Source: Sipunculus nudus
Lineage: Eukaryota; Annelida; Sipuncula; Golfingiida; Sipunculidae
Direction of reading: 5' to 3'
DNA: 64,000 nucleotides
Assembly: GCA_026874595.1 (NCBI GenBank)
Contig: CM049322.1
Coordinates: forward strand, 10,126,400-10,190,399
The position numbers and the translations under genes were made by a program. The notes under the pieces were generated by a model. That model was not told where the DNA came from. It saw nothing but the letters and a program-made list of their open reading frames with translations, and made no database searches. Shown piece after piece: positions 23,862 through 36,960 of the stretch; position 1 is the first letter of the stretch; each line of letters opens with the position of its first letter.

Positions 23862-26059
23862 CTTGGTTCAGATTAATTCAGTGCCTTAAAACAAACGTTA
23901 AAGGTAAAGTCAGATTAAGTTTATAATAATTTAACGCATTCATTTGTAAGAAATTCACACAAACTAGACAATCCGAATGTCAATGTCGCTCATAACAGGA
24001 TTATGATCTATATTCTTATTGTCTCTATAAAGGCAAACTTCAAAACAAGCCAGTTGTAATTTCATTATGTTCAACTTTATTTCTTTAGTTGGTGAAGAAG
24101 ATCAGGAAAAGAAGAGCGGGTGGCACCACAAGCATAGCCGTAAGAATAGAACATAAATATATCCAAGATGAAGAGACACACCAAGTTTTAGGTCAGGTCA
24201 TTCTTGTGATATTGATGTTGAAAGGTAAATGAAACTCCCAGTTTAACTTAGAAAGAAACATGATAAAAAAGAGACAGTAGCAAATATCTTTAAAAACATT
24301 ATAAACATCACTAGCCTTAAGTATGTAAAAATACACATTTGTGTGGTAAACGTTTAAAACTAACTGGTCAAATGACCAAATGGGTAATTTTTTCAGACAT
24401 ACAATTTGATTAACAGTGACAGTCGATGTTAAGAGTTCCTCCCTTGTTAATTTATAAAATTATTGTTAAAGTCTGAAACGTATAAATTAGTCAAGAGCAG
24501 TAATAACTGTACAAGGGAAAATGTTACAAAAGGACCAAAACCACGATATATTCCATAAAAACATAATTCCATAACGTAATCCAGATTTTTTTTTGTGTTA
24601 GATTATCATTAGAACCAGTCAGACCTTTGCTTATTATAAGTTATTGGTTGTAACCGATTGGACAGAAAAGGAGCAACAAATCAATAAATCAATAAGTGAT
24701 GACCTGTTTGTCTGCAAACTATCTGATGCAAAACTAGCTTGGCCAATTTATCTTAAATCTGTATGATAATTTGGAGATTTGTCGTGATAATCTCCCTAAT
24801 TTTAGGGTATGCACATCATGTACAATAAATGCTTAAACAATATTAAATTTTCAAAGGGCAAAAACACAGTCATCAACATAAAATATTAATTCAACTGGCT
24901 TTCCTTTGCTGAGGAAATATATGAATAGGCGGATGGGGTTCGGACGACATTTGATGTACGGACTCCGTTCTATAGCTGTAGCTCACAAAATATCAAAAGA
25001 AATAAACTTTAAGTCATCTTTAAGGAAATAACACTACCAAGGATGACAGTATTCTGTTATCTAGTATCAATCTCATACCTACCGGGTCTTCTATATTTAG
25101 CGTAGACCCAGTCTTACAAGTCAGTCACCACGCCTTAGCAGTAGGGCGGATATTGCTCAGTTTATATATAGAGTGGTATTGTACCAGGTGTTTTAACGAG
25201 GCCACATTGTGTCGCGCAAGAGTTCAAATGTTGACATAAACAATATAATTAGGGCCCATTGACCCAGGAATTCCCGCCTTGATAAGGAGCACTAACGTCC
25301 TTGGTGGCGACATATATGCTTGTCACATGTTAACTTAGCTCAGATCCAAAGGTATTGTGCCACATAAACATAAGACCGAGTGTAGCGTTAAGAGATAATA
25401 TATTGTTCACAGATGGCTCCTACAACCTGCGTTTTAGAGACTCCTGCCCTATTCGCAACTGCGTTGATAACTACGAACGCAACATATATAATTAGCAATT
25501 TGCAAGACACAGGCATATGCACTACCCTGAATGCAATCAATAAACGAATAAATTATCAAAATAAACACCGCTAAATCATCGAGTAACATTTGGTGAAAAA
25601 AAAATGCCCGTAACAAATAAAGAAGGAAATACCAGTTACACAGCGCAGACACTTATGCATCTGTTATGATTTTAAGATTATTTTATCGGAGTGACTGAAT
25701 ATATTCGAGCGTTTGGTATACCATATGTAATGTCCTCTTGGCTAGTAGGCTGTGGATACATAGAGGTTTATCTTTTATAAGTTCATTTAGTGTTGAATAG
25801 AATTGCAATGACGAGGCGGATTTTGAAAATAAAAAAAATGTATGTGTGCTTATGTAACACGGACGGGCTAGAATTTGTAACACATTGGTAGGTGAGAGAG
25901 GTATGTGGGAAAAGCGTAGCGTTTCTCCAGTTCTTGTGTCAGTTCTTACATGTCATTTTCTGATCACGTAGTATATATACATTTTTTTATGTGAATATGA
26001 CGTGAACTATTTAGTAGACGAGTCTTTGACCAAGATAATATACTGCGGTTGATGGAGGC
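23862..26059. other. Non-coding interval between divergent deiodinase loci D and E
   Basis: Loci D (minus) and E (plus) are divergent and share this 2.2 kb upstream region. It probably holds promoter or 5' UTR sequence for D, but no clear TATA box, exon or repeat is recognised. Confidence 0.45.
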
Positions 26060-26729
26060 ATGCTTGATGGCCAGAGAAACTACAGGAAGAAGAATAACAA
26101 GAGGCATTTACGATCTATGATAGGTATTACATTAATGGTGTTTGAAGACTCTGGTGTATGTTGTGAAAACACTACTGATGACGATTGTCGTCCGTATCAT
26201 TTACACTTATCACCCACCTACAGTACAAGAATAATATCAAATGAAATAAAATACAAGCTCGACCGGATAGGTATAAAACCCGAAAATTACATACATGCTC
26301 GTACCTGGCAAGGTTTACTCCGTATGTTCTATGAAAGCACACAAAAGAGCCCCAGCTCCAGAAGTAAATGTGACGTTATTAGACGGACTGACGGCACGTG
26401 GTCTGTTGGGTTTTGCCAGAGTGGGGAGACCTCTCGTGGTGGGTTTTGCCTCTGTATACATCAGGAAGGCCCATCCAACGATATGGCGATACCTTCTAAC
26501 CCTTTTAAATAAAGTCCCCTAACAATATGGCTGACCGTATTATTCCTGCCAAAAAATGTTACATAATGAAGACGTGCATTGGCCTGTGGAGGTCGACATT
26601 ATGGATGACAGAGCTTGCCGGGCATACCTGGCTTTTCCAGAACCCCCGGTTGTTATCACGGATGGCCGTGTGTTATATCTTGGAGAAAAGTTAAACCCTC
26701 GTTACTCACCAACAACTGTTTGTGAATAA
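26060..26729 (+). pseudogene. Deiodinase pseudogene E with the selenocysteine site deleted
   Basis: Homologous to locus D from about 26211: IISNEIKYKLDRIGIKPENY then TWQGLLRMFYES. A short deletion and frameshift follow, then APAPEVNVTLLDG and GRPLVVGF joined directly to ASVYIRKAHP. The segment between, about 30 residues with GSCx-Sec-PxFM, is gone. The junction lies at TTTG, so a TTTG-TTTG deletion is likely. Further shifts follow (NNMADRIIPAKK, then CPVEVD-like WPVEVDIMDDRACRA) to PVVITDGRVLYLGEKL and a TAA at 26727-26729. The N-terminal part from 26060 is open but has no clear membrane anchor. Without the catalytic residue and with several shifts it cannot be an active deiodinase. Confidence 0.88.
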
Positions 26730-29295
26730 ATGAAGAAATCTCGCTCATAATTAGTTTATTATGAAGAAGAAGTACGCGGAAACAGTACAAAGAAACTGTT
26801 CATATATGATACATGAAACAAATGGAATTCTTTTCTGACGTAGCCTAATATTAGTGGCATAAAATGTAATTTCCTTTTAGTTTTATAATTTATACAAAAA
26901 ATAAGGTTCACCTGGGAAGGTCAGATCACAGAGCCTTTTAGAGTGATAATTATTCTAGCAGGATGATTATTTTCAATCGAAATTAATAATATTAAATACC
27001 TGAAAAATCTTAGTCCTTTAATTATGACCTTAGTGATTCGTTGAAGCGCCGATGGTTTCATATATATTTGAATGAAACTTGAATCGAGTATATTTCTTTC
27101 ATAATGCAAATTTCTGTTATTTCGTTAAGTGCGTCTTGTACATCGCCCGAAAAAATCTATGGTATTATTACAATATGTTATTTATAGATGATAAGTTCAA
27201 ATTCCAATAGCTAGTTCTTCATTTTGAAATATGTGTAAAGGTAATTTCTGTACGTTTGACACCGGGCTGAATGTCTTATTGTACAAACTTTGTCATTAGA
27301 TAACCTATATAATAAAAGATAACCCCTGAGGTATGCTAAGAAATCTGTTTACCCAAACAAATGGCACCAATTTATATCGCGCATGGGTTTTATCTCCAGC
27401 AGATAATACATTGCAGGCTGCTTTTTACGATATGAAATAAAAGATGTAACAAAATTGTTGATTTATGGTTTATTTGACCCATCTTCAAATAAGAATAATA
27501 GAAGACACGAATGCACCTTTATTTCAAGTCACATGTGCCATTTCATATTGATCTATATCCTTCGAAATCACAGTTTCATGGTTTCATAGAGACAATTCTA
27601 GAAACATAACAGGTTTTAGTTTGATTTAATATTTTACTTTTATTATTTTTGATTAAGAATTATATTTAACCGATTAAAATATTATATTTTTTTATGCTTT
27701 TTAAATAACATATTGACCAAAATTACCCCGCACGACCAGCCGTTTGTATGGTAAAATTTTGCACCCATGTTACGCCGATGAATGCCCTTCGGTCAGTTTT
27801 ATGGTCCTGTCCATAAGTTTCAAGCAGCAACAACAAGCTCCTTGCAATTGTTAGTGTCTGAAGACAAGAAACCGTATTTATTAAATTATTATTGTCAAAT
27901 AACATATTTGCCTGTTAAACGTATGAATATAAATTTTGCATAAGGGGTACCAATTTCCGTAAAGCCAAATTTTGTTATATTATTTTTCACACAAAAAACA
28001 CTTGTTTTAACTGTTGAACAGTCGTGAGCCGTTCAGTAATTTCTGCAGTGATCTAAGTCAAATGGAGAACTTACTGTGCCTAGATTGTGTATATCTCAGT
28101 GTCAGGTTATCATCTCTAAGTAAAATAAATATGTATTGCTAGATATTTATGTCATTTCGAACCTAAAAATAAGCGTGTACCCGCCAACGACATGGCAGCC
28201 TACCCATAAAATGCTTAAATATAATACTTAAACACTTAAACGACCTTCATATAGTACGTTTATAACCATTATATTATGGTTTAATATATTATATATTTAA
28301 AGTTTGAATGAAACATTAAGAACTCTATTCTGATCAGATATTTTAAAATGAAAATGAAGTAAATGTTAGGTTGTTTCCTTGAAATAGTTTAATTATCTAC
28401 CATTGGTTGGGTTTACTAAATCTGGCAATTCCACATTTAAAACATTCTTTGATCAAATTAATTTATATTATTTAATGTAGACAGTGTTTACATTAAAAAA
28501 TGACACGTAAAGGCATTGATCCTAATACAGGTCTTCAAAAGCATTTATAATTCTAATAAGAAGACTACATATATGGCCTCTGACGCTAAGTGCATGCAAA
28601 TGGAACATATTGAAATTGCTAAACATTTCTAGATAAGAACAGTATAGTTTTCCATAATACTGGATGTTCATTTAGTGATCGCAGTGCTCTATGTTAATTG
28701 GGACTGTCTGCAATAATGGGCCACAGTGTTATTCGGAAATAATTTGTGTAAAAAAAAGTTGGGTCATCGATCCTAAGTTCATGGTGTCAGTACAAGAGAA
28801 AAAACGTACCAAATATGTCAATATATAACTTGCTGGTGCCCATTCTATTATAAGGAAATTTAATTTAATCTCTATTTGTCAGTAATATTAACCCCCTTTA
28901 GATTGTGCATTATTTGACTATGGTATATTTGTATATAAAATTTACAAAATATATTGCATCTTTTTTTTTGGGGGGGGGGGGGGTATTTGATTTAATTTAG
29001 GTAAATTGAGGAGAACGGTTGAGAGTATTCCTTCTTTTACTGGAGAAGGTTCAATATAATCGTATTTAATAAAGCTAATCCATTAATTTTCTGACATCTT
29101 CGACCAAAGTTATTTTTTACATTGTAAGTTTACAGTGTTAAGAAAAAGAGTTCAGCATACTCCCATTTTACACGCATTTTAATAAGTTATCAATTAATCC
29201 TCATTACACTGGTATTACAATCCACCTTCGGTTCGCATTATATTCCACTGGTATTACATTTTTATATTAAACCAACAGTACAACCAATATTCGCA
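26730..29295. other. Non-coding interval
   Basis: No gene recognised. A run of about 12 G preceded by a T run lies near 28961-28983. Otherwise unstructured AT-rich DNA. Confidence 0.55.
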
Positions 29296-29560
29296 TTATA
29301 CTACAGCGTACATTGCAATCCACGTTCTATACACATGCATGACGTCCGCATTACAATCCACATTCTTTAGACATTACATGGCGCGCGCAGGACAATGCAC
29401 GTTATTTACACATTACATGGCCTCCGCTTTACATTCCACGCTCTCCACATATTACATGACGTCCGCATTACAATCCATGTTCTCTACAAATTACATGACG
29501 TCCGTATTACAATTCAAGTTCTTTACACATTACATTGCGTCCGCATTCGTTGTTGTTCAT
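29296..29560. repeat. 39-bp tandem repeat, 6-7 imperfect copies
   Basis: The unit is ACATGACGTCCGCATTACAA plus TCCATGTTCTCTACAAATT. Because 39 is a multiple of three, two plus-strand frames stay open with a 13-residue repeat. Nothing else suggests that it is translated. Confidence 0.85.
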
Positions 29561-32500
29561 CGCTCGTATGCATTCGTGTCATATCATATTTCATGCGACC
29601 AGGTCGGGTGGCGCATTTCTGTAACATGACATATCCATTCACATAACTAGAATTGATCCACATTGAAACCTAAAACTCGACACTTTAAGACTTAGACAAA
29701 TTAGTTAAAACCAATGCTAGTTTGTATTTATTTATCACAATGTAAGTTATCCATTATGATTATGTCGTCCTTTAACTTTACTTTATAGCTGTGATAGCAG
29801 TCACTTTGGCGGTGACGCTACACCAAGAAGTAATACGTGTGTGCATGTAAACGGAATTTGCAAGAAACAATCTTCAGCAGGGTGTGTAGAAGTAAAACTA
29901 CTACCTGGTGTCTCTATCCTCCTGCCAGGGCGTGACGTCATCTCGTCCTACGAGCCCTGCTGCGTAGACCGTGACGGTTTTGTGGGGTGGGGGCATTTGC
30001 GCCATATTTAAAGGAGCTAAACATCTCAGGGAAGACCTTTCCAGGAATATCTCCGCATGCCTAAGGTCGCCAAGAGAAGTTTCACACATTTTCAATATGC
30101 CTTCAGCAAAGAGGGGCTGGGTAGGGAGGGGTGGATGGGGGTTTACATTTGAACCATTTATTTAAATAAATTGTTGCAGTGAGCAGCTGTTATAATGTAA
30201 CGTGTATTTAAGCACTGTCTGTTCAGTCATTTGTATTTTTTTATCGCATTCCTACGTTAATATTGGTAGTCATCGTCTTTCTTCAATTATGATAAATATA
30301 TTGAGCTGAACCACTTTCATTTGTTTAATCTCGAGTATTCTCATTAAGCAGGAATATGCGAATTTTAAGTTTCTACTCTGGTCTGGAGACATCCAGACGA
30401 TCAGATTGCAAACCCTATAGATAACATTTCACCATCAGTTGCAATGTCATATTAAAGGTTCAGAAAGTTCGATCGATTTCTTATCAGGACAAAAGGAACC
30501 CCATTCTCGTATTAGTTTGAATTAACGGCATAAGAATATTCTAACCGCTTATAATGTTATATAAAAAGAATCTATAAAAATGAATCAATGAAGATCTGTT
30601 TAAAAGTCATGTCAATCAAATCGGTATATCTACAAGCACTTTCGATATTATTAAAAAAATTGTCCCTTTGTACAATTAACAATATAAAAATAATGGTCAT
30701 TTTTCAAATCTTTTAGAAAGCTTATATTTCCTGTAGTAAGTAAGATCCTGGGATTTGTGTATATTAGGTTCCCGATTAAGACCAGACTAAACATGAAGCA
30801 TAAGTCCATACAATATTTTTTTCTCTCCTGCAAGTTGCTCTCCTGGTGTTCAGTTATAGTTACAGAGAGGAAATCAAGACACAAACAATTGATTTATTCC
30901 GTCTTGTAATAAACTCGAAAATATCAGAGTCACATGAGAAAAAAGCAGAGCACTCTGTGACGTTTTCTACTGTCATCTCAATTAAGTGGAGAGCCCAGGA
31001 AAGCAGGCTCAGATTGGAAATAATCCTGACATGACAGGTAGACCATTACTATAATCACCGTCCACCCTTACCTATCCTGTAGTATATGATGTGATCTTTT
31101 ATGTTGGCCAGGAAACGAGGGCATATCATATAACATTCAAAGGGATTTTGGAAATGACAATATATTCTCCATGTTTTAAAAAGGTAAAAGTATTAATACC
31201 ATAGAACTAAGTGACAAGAGACTTGCGCGGGCTTATGCATGTACCTAGTGCTCCATGTATACTGTTCAACACTGTAGTCCTATACTTGTTGCAAGTCTCA
31301 CATATTACATAACTTGGCCAAGTGTTGAGCACTAGTATGGATACCGGTCACCTAATGAAGGCCACCACTTGGCTGCATCTGGCATTGTCACCAGCTGGAT
31401 ATAGGTTAACAGAACCCACAAAGCCCGAGGTGTTTTCCTCATGGATCTGCTAAAGACCAATGGCTGGTTGGGAGCAATGCATGGGCAAACAGAATGCTAT
31501 AAAGTAGCCATACTCTTTTGAAATATATATCTGTGCACACTCCCAGGGGCCGGAGCTGGACTTCTTATGTAGTTTCGAACCCTTTTATTATTTCAGTTAT
31601 TTAGCTGATCATAACTAAACAGGATATAACTGACCACTGACCTGATCTTTGTCAAATAAAAAGTGTGAAATGCCGTAAGCAAGTACTGTCCAACCAGCTT
31701 GTGCAGCAAGTGGCTTTGGCCATACATACTTAACAAGGAAATGATCCCTTAATCCTCGAGTTTTGTTTTATATTTCAGTATAGATGCATGCGCATGGAAG
31801 ACTTGGAGTCGCACCTGTTTATTTTCCCCGTTAAAATGAAAAAAAAAACCTTTCCGTTTACGTTATTGTATGTTGCAACATGCATTTATGTTAAATTGAA
31901 CTTATAAGCAAGATTGTTTGGTCCACATCTTGTACAACGAAATTTGTTTATGGTTATATTTAGACAATTTATCAGGACAACACAAAAAACCTGTTTTATA
32001 TTCTTCTGATTATTTAAATCAATTTTTATTTTTTTATAATCACATGGAGTCATAAAGTACTACAGAAATATGTGCTGAATTTGGGCTTATTGGCTTTTGT
32101 TAAAAATATCAGGATATGTTAATTTTTTCTTACTTTAAATATTTGAAGGAAACAGGAAGGTATTATTTTAATGTGCTCAAGTGACTGATATTTCCACCTA
32201 TTTTTTTTATATAGACATTTGATGTTAATTCGGCACTTTTTATTTGTATTTTTGTAAGTGGTAACTGAACATCACTCAGGACCTAAAGACCAAAGAAAAA
32301 AAAATTGGAAAGTTATAGGTCCCTACTATCAGCAAAACATGGTCATACCTTCCATTCTCAAATTGGCCATTCATTATAAATGATATGAAACCAAAAAAAA
32401 GTGTTGTATAGGGTTTCATTTGCGTTCTTACTTATGTTTGCTTGCAGGTTGAAAAGGGGCTGACTTTTGGTAAAAAATGCAGTGCCGATCGCCTGCCAGG

Positions 32501-33360
32501 GGAAACCTAAATGTGCGGGGCGGATTCGGGTCATTTCTTTTTTTGCAAGTGCGGGACGAGGCGGTTGCGAGCTAAAGGCTTGATATGCGGGGCAAGTGCG
32601 GGCTATATATTTCGACCCCAGGAGGGCTCTACTATAGTTATACACGGCGATGCAGATGTATTTTAGTAGTTATTAGTATTTTTATTGTTTAGGGTTTATA
32701 AAATTATTCCTTGCGTCTTGTGAATTCTATGACAGATACAAACCAATATTGAATGGCCAATATTATAACGGGATATGACGAATGAAATGGTCCCAACGAT
32801 TGTTATCATTAACTGTATTCATTTACTGACTGTTATTTGAATTGGAGGTGAAGATAGATGTCTAATAATGTTAACAAGAACTGTTAAAATTGGTCGTCTG
32901 AAGATGCAGGGTACCAGGCAGAAAACGAAAAATTGCGTAAATAAAGAGAAGGTAAATTTGCGGGGTTTTAAATACGACATACTGTGTAAATATCCAAATA
33001 ATATTTTGTGTGAAATGATGCAATATTCTAAGATAAAACGGGTAAAAAGAAGATTAACAACACCTAGGGCAGACACTATTCTGCAGAAAACACTAAGATT
33101 TATATTCCCGAATGTAATTTCGTCTTCTCACCTTAGCCTTATTACTGCATGTTCATCTCTTTTACGTCAATAATATGTTCCTTTCCTTGACAGACATACA
33201 GGAGTTGGACTATGAAAAGAATTTGGTTATATGGGTAGGGGTTGAAGTGTTCAGTTTGATCCCTGATTTCAAGCAAAATGTTTATATTTAATGGACAGGG
33301 CCTCCGAGAGGATTCTTTTGAGGCGGTACAAAACGTTACCGGGCCCCTGCCCCCTCCCAG
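29561..33360. other. Non-coding interval
   Basis: No gene recognised on either strand. A GC-richer patch at about 32455-32620 repeats TGCGGGGC/AAGTGCGGG. ORFs here are short and not natural-looking. Confidence 0.5.
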
Positions 33361-33410
33361 CACTATTATTATTATTTTTCTTCTTCTTCTTCTTCTTATT
33401 ATTATTTTTT

Positions 33411-33470
<60 letters not shown>
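33361..33470. repeat. Compound (ATT)n(CTT)n(TA)n microsatellite
   Basis: ATT and CTT triplets at about 33363-33410 are followed by a long TA run at about 33414-33470. Confidence 0.93.
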
Positions 33471-33472
<2 letters not shown>

Positions 33473-35843
33473 GCGGAAATGCGGGCACCTGGTAACTACG
33501 ACCACTCAGTCCCATATTACTTATTAACTGACCTGCCTAATGCGGGCCCTCATTGTGCTTCTCACTGTCTAGCGCTGACCAGTCGGTTGATTGACCATGC
33601 GTGAAGTTGCTGTCACTCGCACGGCTCTTTGCTTGTTTTACTGGTGAGCGTGTGTACGGAGCTTAGACTGGTTATTATTGGGGACCCTGGGACTACCCTG
33701 GGCCTGGAGCCCCAGGCGGGCAACGTGACTTGCTCACACGACATATTAATCCACAGGAACGGAGCTTCCCAAAGTTAATCTTAGATCCGTACCCCTGTGA
33801 ACTGCTATCTATTCAGTGCATTATATGAATGGCTTTTTCACAAAGGTTGGATAAACTATGATGTTGGTAACAAGCAAGTGTTATTAGTAACCAGTGACGT
33901 CAGCAAACAATTTTGAGTCGTACATGTGAGCACATTCATCGTGTCATGAGAACCTCTATAAATATGAGTTCGTAGAGTAAATACCTTCTGATCAACTGTG
34001 TGTAAATTCATTTTATTTATCAACACATCAAATTACACCTATAAGTACATGTACATTAGTGTGCAATTACAAAATAAATGTAACACGAAGATCGTGCCCT
34101 TTTGCAAATATGTTTTATTTATAGTCATAAAGATATTCTAATATGTATATTTCAGTCATACATTCATCTAGATTTGTGCAGTTTCTTAATGTTCAGAACT
34201 TATCAATTACGACCACCTGTCAATTACGACCACTTTTGCCCAGCCCCTTGGATGGTCAGGTTCGACTGTATATTTATATGAATGCTCTCTGTATAGAAGC
34301 TGGCTTCTACATGTAGGAAAATATATATACTTCGTATGAGGTGTGATACGTATTCATTTGTATTAGTTTTTTTTCAACATATATCTTGTCTTCAGTGGTG
34401 TCTGGTTATATTGATAAATATGTTATATATAAATTAAGACAGTATTTAAGGAATATCGAATGATAAATTGACAAAATTTTGTGAGCATCTTATACGGGTG
34501 TTTTAATTTATACAATTATCAGCTTCCGTGATTAATTTTGTCTGTCAAGGACCAATAGTCTTATTCACAGGCAGTAGGGAAAAGCAGCCCATCTTCCACT
34601 TCGTTTTCATTATCCAGCCATCAAACCAGAGCGGCGTGAAGAGTATGTTTCTATGTTGCACACAACAATGTGTGCTTAGAATCTTGGAGGAGGTTAACAT
34701 GCAGACTCACATGTGTTTACTTTTATTCATATACCTATTCAGTTTTTTTTAATGTTAAAATTTGTTTTTTTTAACAAAATAAAATAAATCATAAAATTGT
34801 GTTCACAGTGGTATTATGTTCTGCTGGCGTTTTAGTCACACTTGATTTTGATGATTTTTGATTTGTGATGAATGTGTTGTCGTAGAATAAGAATAAAGTG
34901 TGCATTAGGGTAGAAGCATTCTTGTTGTACTTGAATATTCAAAAATATTTTGCAAAATCCAGTAGAAGTCAAAGACATATTTGACACACTATTTAGTTGT
35001 TACTTTTTTATTTGCTTCCATCTATGAACATGGTTTACTGACTGTCGCAAAATATTAATGCAAATGAGAACTGAAATCGCATGACATCAAACCCGATGCC
35101 TCTAATTGTGAAACCCATACAATCAAACTCTGCATGCACAAACAACCCACATAAATCCCTGATCCTAGTTATTCTTTTGGATGTCCTCAGCAGTTTTCAC
35201 ATATGCTTTGACTAAAACATATTATGGACACGCAATTCAGTGTGAAGAATGCTTACATGGTTACCTCTACCCCGATACCCTGTTGTCTTTACTCCTCAGC
35301 TGATGTTAAAGCTCGCCACATAAACCTATGGAATATGAATATTTTTACACAGTGCCAGATGCATAGATGCATTAAAATCGAATTAATTGCTTTTTGTTTA
35401 ATGCCCTCAGAAAACCATATTACTTTGCCCATTAAGAGTCATACCAGCAACTTCCCTGAGACACATAATTTGTAATCAATAGATTGAATATATTATTCAT
35501 CCAGCATGATATATAAATTGGTATAGATAAGCAATAGAATAATTTGACAATTTTTTTTGTGAAATATATTTTATTGCAACTAAATCATACAATACACATT
35601 TCATAATTGTCTGTATACAACAACATGAAATACCATGTATACAATTTATACAAAGCTAATTTCAACCATAGCTTAAACTTTATATATTTGTAATTTGCAC
35701 ATGCAGTATATACGTATATTTTAAGTGGTCGCTACCGAATACATGTTTTTTCTTCCAATTGAAAACTACAAAGGCAAGAGTTGTTGCAACCTTTTCTTTA
35801 TTTAGTCCCATTTCTCAAAATGTGAAGAAATCTTATAATTACC
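33471..35843. other. Non-coding interval
   Basis: No gene recognised. Near 34205-34235 the phrase TCAATTACGACCAC occurs twice in tandem, and GTAACTACGACCACT occurs near 33490; this looks like dispersed-repeat debris. Confidence 0.5.
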
Positions 35844-36960
35844 CCCGTCAAGCCTAGCGGCGGGAGTTATGTTTTTGGGCGCGTATGTTTGTCTGTCTGT
35901 TTGTATGTTAATCTGTTTATCTGTTTGCACGATTACACAAAAAAGTCCTCAACGGGGTTGATGAAATTTTCAGGATGGATCGGCAAGATACATTAAACGA
36001 TCGATAAAAATTTGGGGGCGCTCAATGCGTAAATAACCCCGGAATGAGCTCTAATGTTTTATGGGAGATCTATTTCAAATTTCTTTATACTGGAACGTGG
36101 CAGATGACGATATGGCTATAATTATTTGGAGTGAGTCGTGGCGTCATAGATGACAATGGCAACATTCCAAGTGTTCGTGCCGTCTGACTGTTGTTTACAC
36201 TGGGATGTAGCAGGTGACCATATGGTCATATTTAGAGTGATTCGTGACGTCATAGAGGACATTGACGTCACTCCATGTGTACGTGCCGTTTCCCCGAAAG
36301 GTGTCAGTAATATCAACGTACAGCAGGAGGGCCTTTATTGTGGTTCGTTGTTTTTATAGTCCTGGGCCCTGTTGTTATAAGACATTAAATGACTTAAGCT
36401 CCCCCAAACCCCCAATCCACGGATAAAATCCCGACATTGACAATTTTTTTTATTTGTTTGTTTGATTTTTTTTCAGCAATAACGTATAAGATTCCTTGTA
36501 TACGGAATATGAAATGTGAGTTGAGAGATTTCATATGAACCTGCACGGCGGCATACATTTTTTTCCTATATGTTGCCCCTGGATACCATCCAGAAACTTA
36601 AAAATTCGCTACATGTAGCGATCCCTTAGCTGGATAAGCATTCCGTATGCTGGATCCGCGCCGGAATCTCTCATAGTTTTTTCTTCAAAATGTGTACCGA
36701 TTTTATATTCATCCCGCATTCCGTACATATGAAGTCTTACCTTTAGTCTGCAAATATATTCGCCATTACATGTTAATTTACTCCGCTTAGCGGCAGGGGT
36801 TATGTTTTTGCGGGCGTTAATTTTTTTTTGTATGTAAGCTAAATTTGTCAAAAGTTATTGACGGATTTTGTTGAAACCTTCAGGATAGCTCAGCAATGAT
36901 CGAAAAAAATAATGCTTAAATTTTGATACGGATAAAATTCTTGATCCAGGAATATTTTTT
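35844..36960 (+). repeat. Two copies of a GGCGGGAGTTATGTTTTT dispersed repeat
   Basis: The first copy, about 35844-36060, reads AGCGGCGGGAGTTATGTTTT, then TTTGTCTGTCTGTTTGTATG and CACGATTACACAAAAAAGTC. The second, about 36782-36930, reads CTTAGCGGCAGGGGTTATG and continues into GACGGATTTTGTTGAAACC. This GGAGTTATG motif is widespread in animal genomes. Between them a ~109-bp direct repeat occurs twice (about 36085-36295). Confidence 0.6.

Noticed and set aside
29339-29646. ORFs with 13-residue repeats
   Set aside because: They follow from a 39-bp tandem repeat that is a multiple of three; there is no start, signal or homology support.
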